Assembly (NCBI RefSeq): GCF_002287075.1
Contig: NZ_NSKE01000004.1
Location: 1-64,000, forward strand
Source: Fodinibius salipaludis
GTDB taxonomy: Bacteria; Bacteroidota; Rhodothermia; Balneolales; Balneolaceae
Reading direction: 5' to 3'
DNA: 64,000 nt
Shown here one piece after another: positions 37,010-46,778 of this stretch (position 1 is its first letter; each line of letters starts with the position of its first letter). Position numbers and translations under genes: made by a program. The notes below the pieces were generated by a model. The model saw only the letters and a program-made list of their open reading frames with translations. It was not told the DNA's origin and did not search any database.

Positions 37010-37672
37010 TTGCGATCTCTTCCTATATTTATCTTAGCAATCAGTTTATTTATTAGCTCATGCGGTACCAGCTCGCGCTTTGGGAAAACGGATGATGCTC
37101 CCAAACCTCAAAAGACAGGCGAAAAAATTGAGGATGGGAAAGCAAGTTGGTACGGCCCTAATTTTGACGGCAAGCTAACGGCCAACGGTGAAATCTACGA
37201 CATGTATGATCTTACGGCTGCCCACCGTACACTTCCCTTTAATAGTGTTGTCAAAGTCAAGAATCTGGATAACGGAAAATCCGTCACAGTTCGCATAAAC
37301 GATCGTGGTCCCTATGCTAAGAACCGTATTATCGACCTGTCTAAAAAAGCCGCTGATGAAATCGACATGCTGGGTTCTGGAACAGCACCGGTTGAACTTA
37401 TTTTAATGGAAGGAGATTTAAAAAACTCAAGAGTAACTGATTTAAAAGTACCCACCTATACCGTACAACTTGCCTCCTATAACCATGAGCATCAAGCTCG
37501 ATCTCACGCCCAAAAAATACGCGGTGCCCGTGTTGAAAAGATAAACATGGGTGACAAAATAGTTTATCGCGTGTATCACGGTATTTATACAGATAAAAAT
37601 AATGCCCGCAAAAAGCAGCGACAACTCAAAAGGCAGGGCTTCGGTGGTTACGTAAAACAGATAGAAAATTAA
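37010..37672 (+). CDS. rlpA: RlpA-like lipoprotein with SPOR domain
   Basis: A 220-residue lipoprotein from a TTG start that gives a proper signal (lipobox I-S-S-C, Cys18). A double-psi beta-barrel follows (about 45-130) with K-A-S-W-Y-G-P and the catalytic-type N-D-R-G-P-Y. A C-terminal SPOR domain (about 150-220; Y-T-V-Q-L-A-S-Y) binds stripped septal glycan. RlpA proteins are lytic transglycosylases or septal-ring lipoproteins. No ATG fits better upstream. Transcribed towards crtI. Confidence 0.88.
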   Translation: MRSLPIFILAISLFISSCGTSSRFGKTDDAPKPQKTGEKIEDGKASWYGPNFDGKLTANGEIYDMYDLTAAHRTLPFNSVVKVKNLDNGKSVTVRINDRGPYAKNRIIDLSKKAADEIDMLGSGTAPVELILMEGDLKNSRVTDLKVPTYTVQLASYNHEHQARSHAQKIRGARVEKINMGDKIVYRVYHGIYTDKNNARKKQRQLKRQGFGGYVKQIEN

Positions 37673-37758
37673 TTTTTAAAATTTTTTCTATCTGTTGGAA
37701 TGTATTATCTCCATTTTGTGGTTGTAGCATCAGCGTTAATCCTATATACCACATACAG

Positions 37759-39240
37759 ATGAAGAAAAAAATTATTGTCATTGGCAGCGGCTTTGGCGGG
37801 CTTGCAACAGCATCTCGACTATTATCACAAGGATATGAAGTGGAAATTTTTGAAAAGCGCGACAAGCCGGGCGGACGCGCCTACGTCTATGAAATGGATG
37901 GATTCAAATTTGACGGTGGTCCTACGGTTATAACAGCTCCCTTTCTATTTGATGAAATTTTTGAGGCCGCCGGAAAGAAACGGGAGGACTATTTTGAGCT
38001 CGTACCCTGTGATCCCTTTTACCGGATATTTAACGCCGAAGGGGAAAAATTTGATTATAACGGAGACCACAACTTTGTCTTAAATGAGATTGAACAATGG
38101 AATCCCGCCGATAAAGAAGGCTACAGCAAATTTATCAAAACTACCGAAGCCATTTTTAACAAAGGATTTGTTGAACTAGCTGACCAACCATTTTTAAGCC
38201 TGTGGGATATGATCAAAGTAGTACCTGATCTTCTCCGGTTGCAATCCCATAAAACAGTCTATAAGTATATTGCTCAATTTATCGAAAATGATTTCCTTCG
38301 GAAGGTCTTCTCTTTTCATCCCCTGCTGGTGGGCGGCAACCCCTTTGATACCACCTCCATCTATGCAATGATACACTATTTGGAACGCGAATGGGGCGTA
38401 CATTATGCCATGGGTGGAACGGGTTCAATTGTAAATGCTTTGGTTCAATTGATTGAAGAACAAGGCGGTAAAATACACTACAATGCCGAGGTAGATGAAA
38501 TAACAATCAGCAGTGGAAAAGCCGATGGGATCCGGCTCAATGACGGCAGCGAACATTCGGCTGATCAAATAGTTTCAAATGCAGATGTAGCGTTCACTTA
38601 TCGAAATATGATTCCCGAAAGCGAACGGACTACGTGGACAAACCGTAAAATTGAGCGAACTAAATATAGCATGTCACTTTTTGTCCTCTATTTTGGGACC
38701 AAAAAGCGATACCTGGATTCTGAACTCGAACATCACAATATTATTTTGGGTGAGCGATACGAGGAATTACTTTCTGACATCTTTCACGATAAAAAGCTGG
38801 CTGATGATTTCTCGCTATATCTGCATATGCCAACAAAGACCGATCCCTCTCTTGCACCCGAAGGCTGCGAAGGATTCTACGTACTATCACCCGTGCCTCA
38901 TTTAGATGGGGAGACTGACTGGAATGAAAAAGCCAAACCCTACCGCGATGCTATTATCTCATTCCTGGAAGAAAACTACCTGCCCGATCTCGAAGAAAAT
39001 ATCGTTGTTGAGCATCATATTGACCCCCTGCATTTCAAAAATACTCTTAACAGCTATAAAGGATCAGCTTTCTCGGTAGAACCCATACTTACGCAGTCGG
39101 CCTGGTTTCGGCCGCATAATAAATCGGAAGATATTGATGACCTATTTTTTGTAGGAGCGGGCACGCATCCCGGGGCCGGACTTCCCGGAGTGTTATCCTC
39201 TGCTAAGATAGCTGAAGACTTAATTTGTAAGCAAGATTAG
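37759..39240 (+). CDS. Phytoene desaturase family FAD oxidoreductase (CrtI-type)
   Basis: A 493-residue amine-oxidase-fold flavoprotein. The N-terminal FAD motif is V-I-G-S-G-F-G-G-L with [11 protein letters not shown]; the C-terminal CrtI signature is [16 protein letters not shown]. It would introduce double bases of unsaturation into a carotenoid precursor such as phytoene, or act as a carotene desaturase paralogue. No crtB or cyclase lies beside it. A strong hairpin follows. Confidence 0.9.
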   Translation: MKKKIIVIGSGFGGLATASRLLSQGYEVEIFEKRDKPGGRAYVYEMDGFKFDGGPTVITAPFLFDEIFEAAGKKREDYFELVPCDPFYRIFNAEGEKFDYNGDHNFVLNEIEQWNPADKEGYSKFIKTTEAIFNKGFVELADQPFLSLWDMIKVVPDLLRLQSHKTVYKYIAQFIENDFLRKVFSFHPLLVGGNPFDTTSIYAMIHYLEREWGVHYAMGGTGSIVNALVQLIEEQGGKIHYNAEVDEITISSGKADGIRLNDGSEHSADQIVSNADVAFTYRNMIPESERTTWTNRKIERTKYSMSLFVLYFGTKKRYLDSELEHHNIILGERYEELLSDIFHDKKLADDFSLYLHMPTKTDPSLAPEGCEGFYVLSPVPHLDGETDWNEKAKPYRDAIISFLEENYLPDLEENIVVEHHIDPLHFKNTLNSYKGSAFSVEPILTQSAWFRPHNKSEDIDDLFFVGAGTHPGAGLPGVLSSAKIAEDLICKQD

Positions 39241-39249
39241 TAAAAATAC

Positions 39250-39282
39250 AAATGCCCGGTACTTTAAAAGTGCCGGGCATTT
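39250..39282. terminator. Bidirectional terminator between crtI-type and carboxylase genes
   Basis: A 14-bp stem with one G-U wobble (arms around 39250-39263 and 39269-39282) and a 5-base loop, flanked by A and T runs. It separates two convergent genes. Confidence 0.88.
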
Positions 39283-39301
39283 ATTTAAACAATAGTAGAT
39301 T

Positions 39302-40852
39302 TTACAGGGGCAGATTATCGTGCTTTTTCTGTGGCACTTGGTCTACCTTATTTTCTGAAACCTCCAGTGCGCGAATCAATTTCTCGCGTGTTTCGCTGGG
39401 CAGGATTACATTATCAATAAATCCGCGTTCAGCAGCCTTATAGGGATGCGCAAATTCTTCTTTATAATAATCGATTAACTCCTGTTCTTTGGCTTCGGGA
39501 TCATCGGCAGCTTCAATCTCTTTTCGGAAGATAATCTCAACGGCTCCCTTCGGCCCCATCACCGCAATTTCGGCCGTTGGCCACGCCACATTGTAATCTG
39601 CGCGGATATGCTTGGAGTTCATCACGTCATACGCGCCGCCATACGCCTTACGGGTAATAACCGTCATCTTGGGCACAGTCGCCTCGCAAAAAGCATACAG
39701 CAACTTGGCTCCGTGCTTAATTATTCCGCCCCACTCCTGATCAGTACCGGGCAAAAACCCGGGAACATCCTCAAAAGTAATCAGCGGAATATTAAACGCA
39801 TCACAGAAACGAACAAAGCGAGCACCTTTGAGCGATGCATCGATATCGAGCACTCCGGCCAATGATAACGGCTGATTCGCCACAACACCTACACTGCGTC
39901 CATCAATGCGAGCAAAACCGACCACAATATTTGTGGCATAATGCTCATGAACTTCCATAAACGAATCCTTATCCACAATACCCTCAATAACTTCTTTTAT
40001 ATCATAAGGCTTGTTGGGATTATCGGGGACAATATCATCCAGCTTTTTCGCCTTGGCAGAATCCGGTGCTTTTGATTCTTCTCGCGGAGGTTTCTCTTCA
40101 CAATTCTGTGGCACGTATGTTAATAACTTACGAAGCTCCTGCAGGCAGATAGCATCATTTTCTTCCGTAAAATGCGCTACTCCTGATTTTGATCCGTGAG
40201 CACTGGCTCCACCCAATTCTTCGGAGGTCACTTCCTCGTGTGTTACGGTCTTCACCACATTCGGACCGGTAACAAACATATAGCTGGTATTTTTGACCAT
40301 AAACACAAAGTCGGTTAGTGCCGGACTATAAACTGCTCCACCGGCACAAGGTCCCATTACTGCCGAAAATTGAGGCACTACGCCGGATGCCATACTGTTA
40401 CGGTAAAAGACCTCGGCATAGCCGCCCAGCGAGGATACCCCTTCCTGAATCCGCGCGCCGCCCGAGTCATTTAGTCCAATAATGGGTATGCCATTTTTCA
40501 TGGCCATGTCCATAACTTTGCAGATCTTTTCGGCATGCGTCTCAGACAACGATCCTCCAAAGACGGTAAAATCCTGACTAAATACGTAGATCGGTCGGCC
40601 GTGAATCTTTCCAAACCCGGTAACCACCCCATCGCCGTCAATCCTTTTATTTTCGAGTCCAAATTTATGGCTGCGATGTTTTACAAAGGGATCAATTTCC
40701 TCAAACGATCCCTTGTCCAACAAAATATCAATTCGTTCGCGCGCCGTCAGCTTTCCCTTGTCATGTTGTTTTTGAATTCGTTCTTCGCCGCCGCCCTTTT
40801 GCGCATCTTTACGTTTTTGTTTTAGTCGCTCTACCTTTTTATCCGAAGCCAT
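39302..40852 (-). CDS. Acyl-CoA carboxylase, carboxyltransferase (beta) subunit, PccB type
   Basis: A 516-residue biotin-dependent carboxyltransferase. Marks are [11 protein letters not shown] near the start, the crotonase-type oxyanion segments G-G-A-R-I-Q-E-G-V and [10 protein letters not shown]. PccB/MmdA-type proteins carboxylate propionyl-CoA or decarboxylate methylmalonyl-CoA. A methylmalonyl-CoA epimerase gene lies at 50481-50882, consistent with propionate or odd-chain metabolism. The biotin-carrier subunit is not in the window. It starts immediately after the acidic protein's stop. Confidence 0.92.
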   Translation of the reverse strand: MASDKKVERLKQKRKDAQKGGGEERIQKQHDKGKLTARERIDILLDKGSFEEIDPFVKHRSHKFGLENKRIDGDGVVTGFGKIHGRPIYVFSQDFTVFGGSLSETHAEKICKVMDMAMKNGIPIIGLNDSGGARIQEGVSSLGGYAEVFYRNSMASGVVPQFSAVMGPCAGGAVYSPALTDFVFMVKNTSYMFVTGPNVVKTVTHEEVTSEELGGASAHGSKSGVAHFTEENDAICLQELRKLLTYVPQNCEEKPPREESKAPDSAKAKKLDDIVPDNPNKPYDIKEVIEGIVDKDSFMEVHEHYATNIVVGFARIDGRSVGVVANQPLSLAGVLDIDASLKGARFVRFCDAFNIPLITFEDVPGFLPGTDQEWGGIIKHGAKLLYAFCEATVPKMTVITRKAYGGAYDVMNSKHIRADYNVAWPTAEIAVMGPKGAVEIIFRKEIEAADDPEAKEQELIDYYKEEFAHPYKAAERGFIDNVILPSETREKLIRALEVSENKVDQVPQKKHDNLPL

Positions 40853-42424
40853 CTAATTTTCTTGTTTATTGCGATTTTGTTTCTCCAAAAAATAACTCTG
40901 CAGCCGATCAGTAAAGTCCACTGCCGCCTCACAGTACATATCAACTAAGTTGCGTTTAAAAATATCCTTTTCAATGTACTTACTAACTTCGCGCCAACTA
41001 TCATATCCGGCAATATCCTCTATTGCCTGATCAAAAGCACGATCCGAACCGCGAAAGATTTCCTCCACAAACATTTTCTCCTCATCCGATAGCATGTTAC
41101 GGAGATTCTTTATTTCCTCATCCGAAGCATCTTCCTTTGTCAGATCAATAATAGGTTCATCAATAAATCCATCCTCATCAACTTCTTCGTCCTCTCCATC
41201 TCCATGCTCCTTTTCATACTCTTCCACTTCTTCATCGCTCATATAGCGCATCCAAATGGGGGTTTCTTCCTCAGACTCGGATGTAATATCTGCATCTGCT
41301 TCTGAGTCCTCCTGTTCTTCTAAAGAGGCTGTCTTTTTTTCCGGTGAAGAATCCTCTTCTTCTACCTCTTGGCTAATATCTTGGTTTCCGGATTCCTCAT
41401 CTTCAGATTCTATTTTCTCTTCTTCAGTTTCTGATGTTACTTCCTCCTCCTCTTCTTCCTTAGATTCTTCCCTGAAAACACCATTTAACGAATCATCCTC
41501 TTCATCTTCTATCTCTTCTGTCTCATCAGATTTTAACTGTTCATCTTCAGATTCTGACTCCTGCAATTCTTCCTCCTCATCGATTTCATCCTCTTCTCCA
41601 TTATTCAATATAGGAGCTGAAGAATCACTGTCACTATCTTCTTTTTTTGCAGTCGGCTGATCTTCAAAAAGTGAGGATTGATCATCTTCGTACCCATCGA
41701 AATCCAGCAGTTCCGGCGAAGAGAGTACTTCGATAAATTCGACTCGACTAAGAACGGTATTCATCAGGTCGAACTTTCGGGCAATCCGGGCCATCTTTTT
41801 ATCCTCAAAAAATAATCGTAGCAAATTAGTATCGATACCATCATCCTGCAATTGGAAAAGGGGTTCTAATATCTGAGCCCAATTCAAAGGGGAATATCCC
41901 GATGTTAATTTTTCATCAGCTTTGGCAATAATCGTTGAACAGTGCTCTTTACTCAGTGTTTCCAGATCCTTTTTCTGCACATATCGGGAAAGTACAACAG
42001 CAAAATGTCGATATACGACAACCGCCTCTAATCGCTGATGCAACTGCTCTATCGAAAGTTCATCCTTAGCCCCAAAAATAACTTCCGGCACATTCTTCCG
42101 CGGCTGCACCAGTATTTCCATAACATCTGAAACCGCTGTTTCAATAACTGCTTGTGCATAACTGGCTGGCAGACGGGCTTCATCCTCGATAGCATCAATA
42201 AATTGTTGCCAGGCATCAAGTACAGCATCAGTGCTGGTATTTGCCCAATCCGTTTTGGGGATGATCATCGAATCTGAAAGATTACGCTTTAGCTCCACAC
42301 TGATGCGACGAACAATGAAAGACGGAAACTCCCAAGAACGAAGTTCCTCAATCGTATAATACTGATCGTTTTCGGGTAAACGATCGATTAATTTTTGCGT
42401 TATTTTCTGAATGGTTTGTCTCAT
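40853..42424 (-). CDS. Acidic protein with Glu/Ser/Asp-rich centre, function unknown
   Basis: About 523 residues from the ATG at 42424 (a TTG at 42463 would add 13). The N-terminal 240 residues and C-terminal 110 residues look folded and helical; residues about 250-400 are low-complexity Glu, Asp and Ser. No domain is recognisable. Its stop abuts the carboxylase start with no gap, so the two are translated from one message and it may be an assembly or regulatory partner of the carboxylase (inference from context only). Confidence 0.75.
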   Translation of the reverse strand: MRQTIQKITQKLIDRLPENDQYYTIEELRSWEFPSFIVRRISVELKRNLSDSMIIPKTDWANTSTDAVLDAWQQFIDAIEDEARLPASYAQAVIETAVSDVMEILVQPRKNVPEVIFGAKDELSIEQLHQRLEAVVVYRHFAVVLSRYVQKKDLETLSKEHCSTIIAKADEKLTSGYSPLNWAQILEPLFQLQDDGIDTNLLRLFFEDKKMARIARKFDLMNTVLSRVEFIEVLSSPELLDFDGYEDDQSSLFEDQPTAKKEDSDSDSSAPILNNGEEDEIDEEEELQESESEDEQLKSDETEEIEDEEDDSLNGVFREESKEEEEEEVTSETEEEKIESEDEESGNQDISQEVEEEDSSPEKKTASLEEQEDSEADADITSESEEETPIWMRYMSDEEVEEYEKEHGDGEDEEVDEDGFIDEPIIDLTKEDASDEEIKNLRNMLSDEEKMFVEEIFRGSDRAFDQAIEDIAGYDSWREVSKYIEKDIFKRNLVDMYCEAAVDFTDRLQSYFLEKQNRNKQEN

Positions 42425-42571
42425 AATTTTGGGAAATATATTGTCTAACGAAAGGCAATACAACCGAAGAACGGCTCAATATGTTAAATCCTGAGAATCT
42501 TTTGAAATATGCTTTCCATTAAGGGGTAACAAATTAAAAAATATATTACTGCTAAAGTTTTCATTTAGGAT

Positions 42572-43231
42572 TTGATGATCCCTTATTACCTTTGGCCTAT
42601 GATTACGCTATCTGTTAAACAGCTAAAAAAGTCATTTGGTCCGAATATTATTTTTTCGGGTGTCTCCTTTGATCACCAAGCAAGTGCTCTTGGCATTGCG
42701 GGATCCAATGGCTCAGGAAAGTCAACGTTCCTCAAATGTCTCGGGGAACTTTTACCTCCCAGCTCGGGGAATATTGCATGGGAAGATAACGGAATTGCAC
42801 TCAATAAAACAGCTTTTAAACAAAAGTTGGGATATGCTGCTCCGTACGTCAATCTCTATAATGAACTGAGCTGTCGAGAAAATCTGACATTCATTTCAAA
42901 GATGCGGCACCAGTCAGATTCTATTAAAACTATTGATTTATGGATCTCCAAGGTTGGGCTTAAACATGCTATCAATCAACCGTTTGGAAAGTTGTCAACG
43001 GGTCAGCAGCAACGTCTGCGACTGGCCTCAGCCCTCTTTTATGATCCTGATATTCTGCTTTTGGATGAGCCGGGATCCAACCTTGATGAAGATGGACGAA
43101 ATCTTATCACAGAAATTGTTACCGCCTTTGATACTCCCGAAAAACTGATCATTATTGCCTCCAACAATCCCGATGAGCTCGACCTTTGCGAGCGAATATT
43201 TTCTATCGAAGAGGAATCTTTTGTCGAATAG
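42572..43231 (+). CDS. ABC transporter ATP-binding protein
   Basis: A 219-residue ABC ATPase with Walker A G-S-N-G-S-G-K-S-T (about 44-52), signature L-S-T-G-Q-Q-Q (about 143) and Walker B I-L-L-L-D-E-P. The ATG at 42599 (M-I-T-L-S-V) is an equally likely start and fits the family better. Size and sequence resemble CcmA-type heme-exporter ATPases, but no permease genes follow, so the partner is unknown. Confidence 0.85.
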   Translation: MMIPYYLWPMITLSVKQLKKSFGPNIIFSGVSFDHQASALGIAGSNGSGKSTFLKCLGELLPPSSGNIAWEDNGIALNKTAFKQKLGYAAPYVNLYNELSCRENLTFISKMRHQSDSIKTIDLWISKVGLKHAINQPFGKLSTGQQQRLRLASALFYDPDILLLDEPGSNLDEDGRNLITEIVTAFDTPEKLIIIASNNPDELDLCERIFSIEEESFVE

Positions 43232-43233
43232 GA

Positions 43234-43404
43234 TTAATCCACCCAGCAAGTTTCTCCCTGACAACACTCCTGCACATTAATCCCACAGCTTGCACATTGA
43301 CCGTGTCCGTGCACCCAAACCAACGGAGCTTTCGCTCCACAATAGGTACAGCGGCGTTTTTCTTGAGAGCCATTTTCTGCCGTTGATATATTCCGATCAG
43401 CCAT
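43234..43404 (-). CDS. 56-residue zinc-ribbon protein
   Basis: A small protein with Cys pairs C-T-Y-C near residue 19 and C-A-S-C near 37, plus C-C and C near the end: enough ligands for a zinc ribbon. Its ATG is 2 bases after the metallo-hydrolase stop, so it is coupled to that gene. It ends 2 bases from the convergent ABC gene. No family name known to me. Confidence 0.7.
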   Translation of the reverse strand: MADRNISTAENGSQEKRRCTYCGAKAPLVWVHGHGQCASCGINVQECCQGETCWVD

Positions 43405-43406
43405 AA

Positions 43407-44303
43407 TTATGATTGTGTTAATTCCTCATATGCCACGCCAAGATTATCTGAAAGAGTCCAAAAGTCAGCATATAAAAAATGATCAAACTCTTCGAGAGAT
43501 TTCTTGTCTGTAATTTCGTCCTTGCTCAATCCCTCGTCAATACCCTTTTGGGCATGATCCAATACCGCAGTAAGATAATCTTTCATTACGCCCAGATCTT
43601 CTTTCTCACCAGTGACCCCATATTCAGGCTTGGCATGACCAAAGATATAAATAGCATCTGCAGGATACTCTTCCGCAACAGTTGATAAAATTTTAACCCA
43701 ATTCTGTATTGAAGCGCCCGACGGTCGATCGGTATAGGGATTCATCCGGTTAAACACCAAATCTCCCATATGAACCACATTAGCTTTCTCAAAATAGACC
43801 ACCGAATCGCCGCCCGTATGCCCGGGACCGTAGTATTTAGCATGTATGGTTTCATCACCCAAATCCATTTTCCAACTCTCGGAATAAGTGGTTTCGGGAT
43901 AAGCAGTATTCCCTTCCCCGTCACTTTCTTCGTTTGCCTTCTTCATCAACTTCGGGACGTTTTCGTGAGCCACGATTTTCTTAGCGACTCCTTTGAACGT
44001 TGGATTTCCGCCAGTATGGTCACCATGATGATGAGTATTTATAAGCAGATTTAATGGCTGATCCGTTTTATCACGCAGCCCGTTCAGGCAATTTTTAGCC
44101 GTCTCGGGATATTGAGAATCGACAACCACCATCGCATTCGATGATGCCAACCAACCGATGGTACCACCGCGCTCGGTAAAATATCCTACGTTGCGCCGAA
44201 GTGTAGTAAAGTTCTCTCGGCTATTTGCTAACAATGATTTAAACGGAAGGGCTGCCCCTGCTGCCAGCAATGACGAACGGAGTAAAAATTGACGACGATC
44301 CAT
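43407..44303 (-). CDS. Tat-exported metallo-beta-lactamase-fold hydrolase
   Basis: A 298-residue protein. The N terminus is a twin-arginine signal (D-R-R-Q-F-L-L-R, then a hydrophobic stretch ending A-L-A... near 27). The metal motif T-H-H-H-G-D-H-T-G-G is at about 92-101, with a later G-H-T-G-G-D-S and a G-D-L-V-F. A folded, metal-loaded periplasmic hydrolase is expected. The substrate is unknown; the fold alone does not imply beta-lactamase activity. It heads a two-gene unit with the zinc-ribbon protein. Confidence 0.87.
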   Translation of the reverse strand: MDRRQFLLRSSLLAAGAALPFKSLLANSRENFTTLRRNVGYFTERGGTIGWLASSNAMVVVDSQYPETAKNCLNGLRDKTDQPLNLLINTHHHGDHTGGNPTFKGVAKKIVAHENVPKLMKKANEESDGEGNTAYPETTYSESWKMDLGDETIHAKYYGPGHTGGDSVVYFEKANVVHMGDLVFNRMNPYTDRPSGASIQNWVKILSTVAEEYPADAIYIFGHAKPEYGVTGEKEDLGVMKDYLTAVLDHAQKGIDEGLSKDEITDKKSLEEFDHFLYADFWTLSDNLGVAYEELTQS

Positions 44304-44464
44304 AAGTAGTTGGGTTAATTAAATATAAAAGGATGCAATAATGATAAACCTAATCATCACTAAACCATTCCCACCTAACGGAAATTCAAGATAATAAAAC
44401 TCTTTTTATGGGTTTATCATCAAGACACAATATTTGTTTTAATTACCTTTCCCTCAAACTCTGC

Positions 44465-44836
44465 TTAAATAGCCATATCATCCCTGATCAATAGCAGGAT
44501 AGCAGCATGCGGACATATCAGGTACTTTTCGTCTTCAAACTCTATCTCGTGCGTTTGATCCTTTAAAAAGATAGCCAGGTCACCTTCCTGAGCCTGCATG
44601 CCAATATATTTTGTTTCGCTGGTCTCCTTCCATGCCTCATCCACTTCATTGGATGGAATAGGATATCCGGGGCCCGTTTTTACCACATACCCACTGTGGA
44701 TATCTTCTTTTTCTTTTACCGTAGCAGGCAAAACCAGCCCACTCTTAGTTCGGGTTTCCATATCGCGGGGTTTAATAAGCACCCGATCACCAACGACTAT
44801 AAATTTTTCGACCGAATTCAGATATTCTTGAATCAT
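44465..44836 (-). CDS. GroES-fold co-chaperonin-like protein, orphan
   Basis: A 123-residue protein with the Cpn10 frame: V-G-D-R-V-L-I-K-P, the mobile-loop region T-K-S-G-L-V-L-P, and the closing Y-L-I-C-P-H-A-A-I-L-L-L. It is longer than GroES (about 95), with an insert around the mid-loop. No groEL gene is adjacent, so it is either a second GroES paralogue or has a separate role. Confidence 0.8.
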   Translation of the reverse strand: MIQEYLNSVEKFIVVGDRVLIKPRDMETRTKSGLVLPATVKEKEDIHSGYVVKTGPGYPIPSNEVDEAWKETSETKYIGMQAQEGDLAIFLKDQTHEIEFEDEKYLICPHAAILLLIRDDMAI

Positions 44837-44936
44837 CGCAGAAATTTAATTTGCAAAACTATTGTTGAATAAGCCCCTAAAGGTAACGTCTTTGTATAAC
44901 AATCTGAATTAAAGATTTCTTGATAATCCTGACTTT

Positions 44937-45788
44937 ATGGACCTCACAAACAAGTTGTGCATCGTAACAGGAGCTAATTCGGGTATCGGCAAAGAAACTG
45001 CCCGTAGCTTTGCCGCCGATGGAGCCTATGTGGTTATGATCTGCCGGAATGAAAAACGTGCTCAAGCTGCGCGTCAAGATATTATTGAAGATACGGGAAA
45101 TACCGGCATCAAAATTATTCTCGCTGATCTGGGCATACAGCAGGATGTAAGATCTGCAGCCGATCAGGTCAACCGGGAATTTTATCAAATCGATGTGCTT
45201 GTTAATAATGCCGGTCTTATTGCCAATGAACATGAAGAGACAATCGACGGCATTGAAAAAACGCTGGCCGTAAATCACCTGGCCCCTTTTCTGCTAACCA
45301 ATTTACTTTGGGATGGACTTCAACAATCAAACGATGCTCGAATCATCAATGTATCATCCGAAATTCACAAAATGGGCGCCAAAGTATTTGACTTAGATAA
45401 TCTTCAGCTTACTGAAAATTATTCTTCCATGAAGGCTTACGGCGTTTCCAAGCTCTGTAACATTATGTTTACTCATGAGCTAGCTAAACGAACAGAGAAT
45501 AGTCCCATCACTACTTACAGCCTGCACCCGGGAGTAGTAGGAACACAATTAGCTGAAGAAGCCAGTTGGGCAATGAAACTTTTCTACTGGCTTGGAAAAC
45601 CATTTATGCGGTCGCCTAAATCAGGAGCTGCAACAACTATTTACCTGGCAACAGCTAACGATGTAAAATCCATGAACGGCCAATATTTTAAAGACCAAAA
45701 GGTGACCGAACCGGCTGGCATTGCCTACAATGATAAGCTCACCTCAAAATTATGGAAAAAAAGTGAAGAATTAACGGGATTATCCTAA
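44937..45788 (+). CDS. Short-chain dehydrogenase/reductase
   Basis: A 283-residue SDR of the retinol-dehydrogenase-like group: T-G-A-N-S-G-I-G cofactor motif (about 10-17), N-N-A-G (about 87), catalytic Ser in N-V-S-S and Y-x-x-x-K as Y-G-V-S-K. It oxidises or reduces an alcohol/ketone with NAD(P); substrate unknown. Its 3' end overlaps the convergent gene by 9 bases. Confidence 0.88.
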   Translation: MDLTNKLCIVTGANSGIGKETARSFAADGAYVVMICRNEKRAQAARQDIIEDTGNTGIKIILADLGIQQDVRSAADQVNREFYQIDVLVNNAGLIANEHEETIDGIEKTLAVNHLAPFLLTNLLWDGLQQSNDARIINVSSEIHKMGAKVFDLDNLQLTENYSSMKAYGVSKLCNIMFTHELAKRTENSPITTYSLHPGVVGTQLAEEASWAMKLFYWLGKPFMRSPKSGAATTIYLATANDVKSMNGQYFKDQKVTEPAGIAYNDKLTSKLWKKSEELTGLS

Positions 45789-46286
45789 TACAAAAAAGCG
45801 CTTCATTCGTATTTTCCGCGATCTCCAAATTAAGTCACCGACTTTATCTTCAGTTATCTTACTTTCCCGAGTATCATCTTCTGGAACTTCAGCAGGCATC
45901 TTTTCCTTGGCCTCATCCAGATGTAGATTATCCAGAAAAAGTTTCAACTGGTGCCGATCAAAATGTGAATAGCGATTTTCCAACGCTTGAATAACATCGG
46001 GCCATATTTCGGGTCGGGCCGACCACTCTATACCTAAACCAATAGCATTTTCAGGGGCATCCTCTCCTAAACAAATATTTAACCGCTCATTAATATTAGT
46101 GGGGACGGGCTCGTGGCGCAGTAGTTTGGGTCCCAACTCATCCTCATTGGCAAGGGGAAAAAAGCTTTTCCACATTTGATTTGTAAAGGGATGATGGTAA
46201 TAAACTTCATATTTTTTACTGTCCTTTCGCAATTGCTTCATCTCGTTTATGAGAGAAACCTGCTTATCGTGATCAATGATATACAT
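45780..46286 (-). CDS. Protein of unknown function
   Basis: A 168-residue soluble protein with no membrane segment and no motif I recognise. It is mildly acidic in the centre, basic at the C terminus. Convergent with the SDR gene with a 9-base overlap. Confidence 0.65.
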   Translation of the reverse strand: MYIIDHDKQVSLINEMKQLRKDSKKYEVYYHHPFTNQMWKSFFPLANEDELGPKLLRHEPVPTNINERLNICLGEDAPENAIGLGIEWSARPEIWPDVIQALENRYSHFDRHQLKLFLDNLHLDEAKEKMPAEVPEDDTRESKITEDKVGDLIWRSRKIRMKRFFVLG

Positions 46287-46398
46287 AACAACCTCTTTTA
46301 AATTAGGGTTTTATCCCCATAGCTAACGTAAAGACTCTTTGTGAATAGCTTCAAATTATACATACAACTTTCCTCCGTATTTGTTCCAATTGTTAATA

Positions 46399-46563
46399 TT
46401 ATACTTTGGATCGACGACCAAATATTAGTGATAGAACAAATAGAACGATGAAAATATAAAATAGAATTTCAGCAATACCTGCGGCTGTTCCGGCAATTCC
46501 GCCAAATCCTAAAACCGCTGCAATAATAGCAATAACTAAAAATGTAATACTCCACCGTAACAT
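46399..46563 (-). CDS. DUF1328 (YtjA-type) small membrane protein
   Basis: A 54-residue protein with two hydrophobic helices: [10 protein letters not shown] at the start, then [17 protein letters not shown] and a closing G-R-R. This is the DUF1328 pattern of small inner-membrane proteins of unknown role, often stress-linked. Confidence 0.88.
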   Translation of the reverse strand: MLRWSITFLVIAIIAAVLGFGGIAGTAAGIAEILFYIFIVLFVLSLIFGRRSKV

Positions 46564-46778
46564 AATTCCCTCCCACAGTCTGTTATAATTAATCTGCTCT
46601 CTAAAATCATCCTACAAAAAGATCTAATTACTTATTCCTTTTTAGTACTATATGGGATCTTTTGTTCCTTGCACTAACTTTTAACACTGTAACTGCATTT
46701 TACTGATTGCGATCAATCCAAAAATACCTGATAATACATATTGCCATTTAGCCAAACCGCACTATCAGAACACTACTT

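Noticed and set aside
41256-41660. A plus-strand Ser-rich open frame of 134 codons
   Set aside because: It is the mirror of the Glu/Asp/Ser low-complexity codons of the acidic protein on the other strand.
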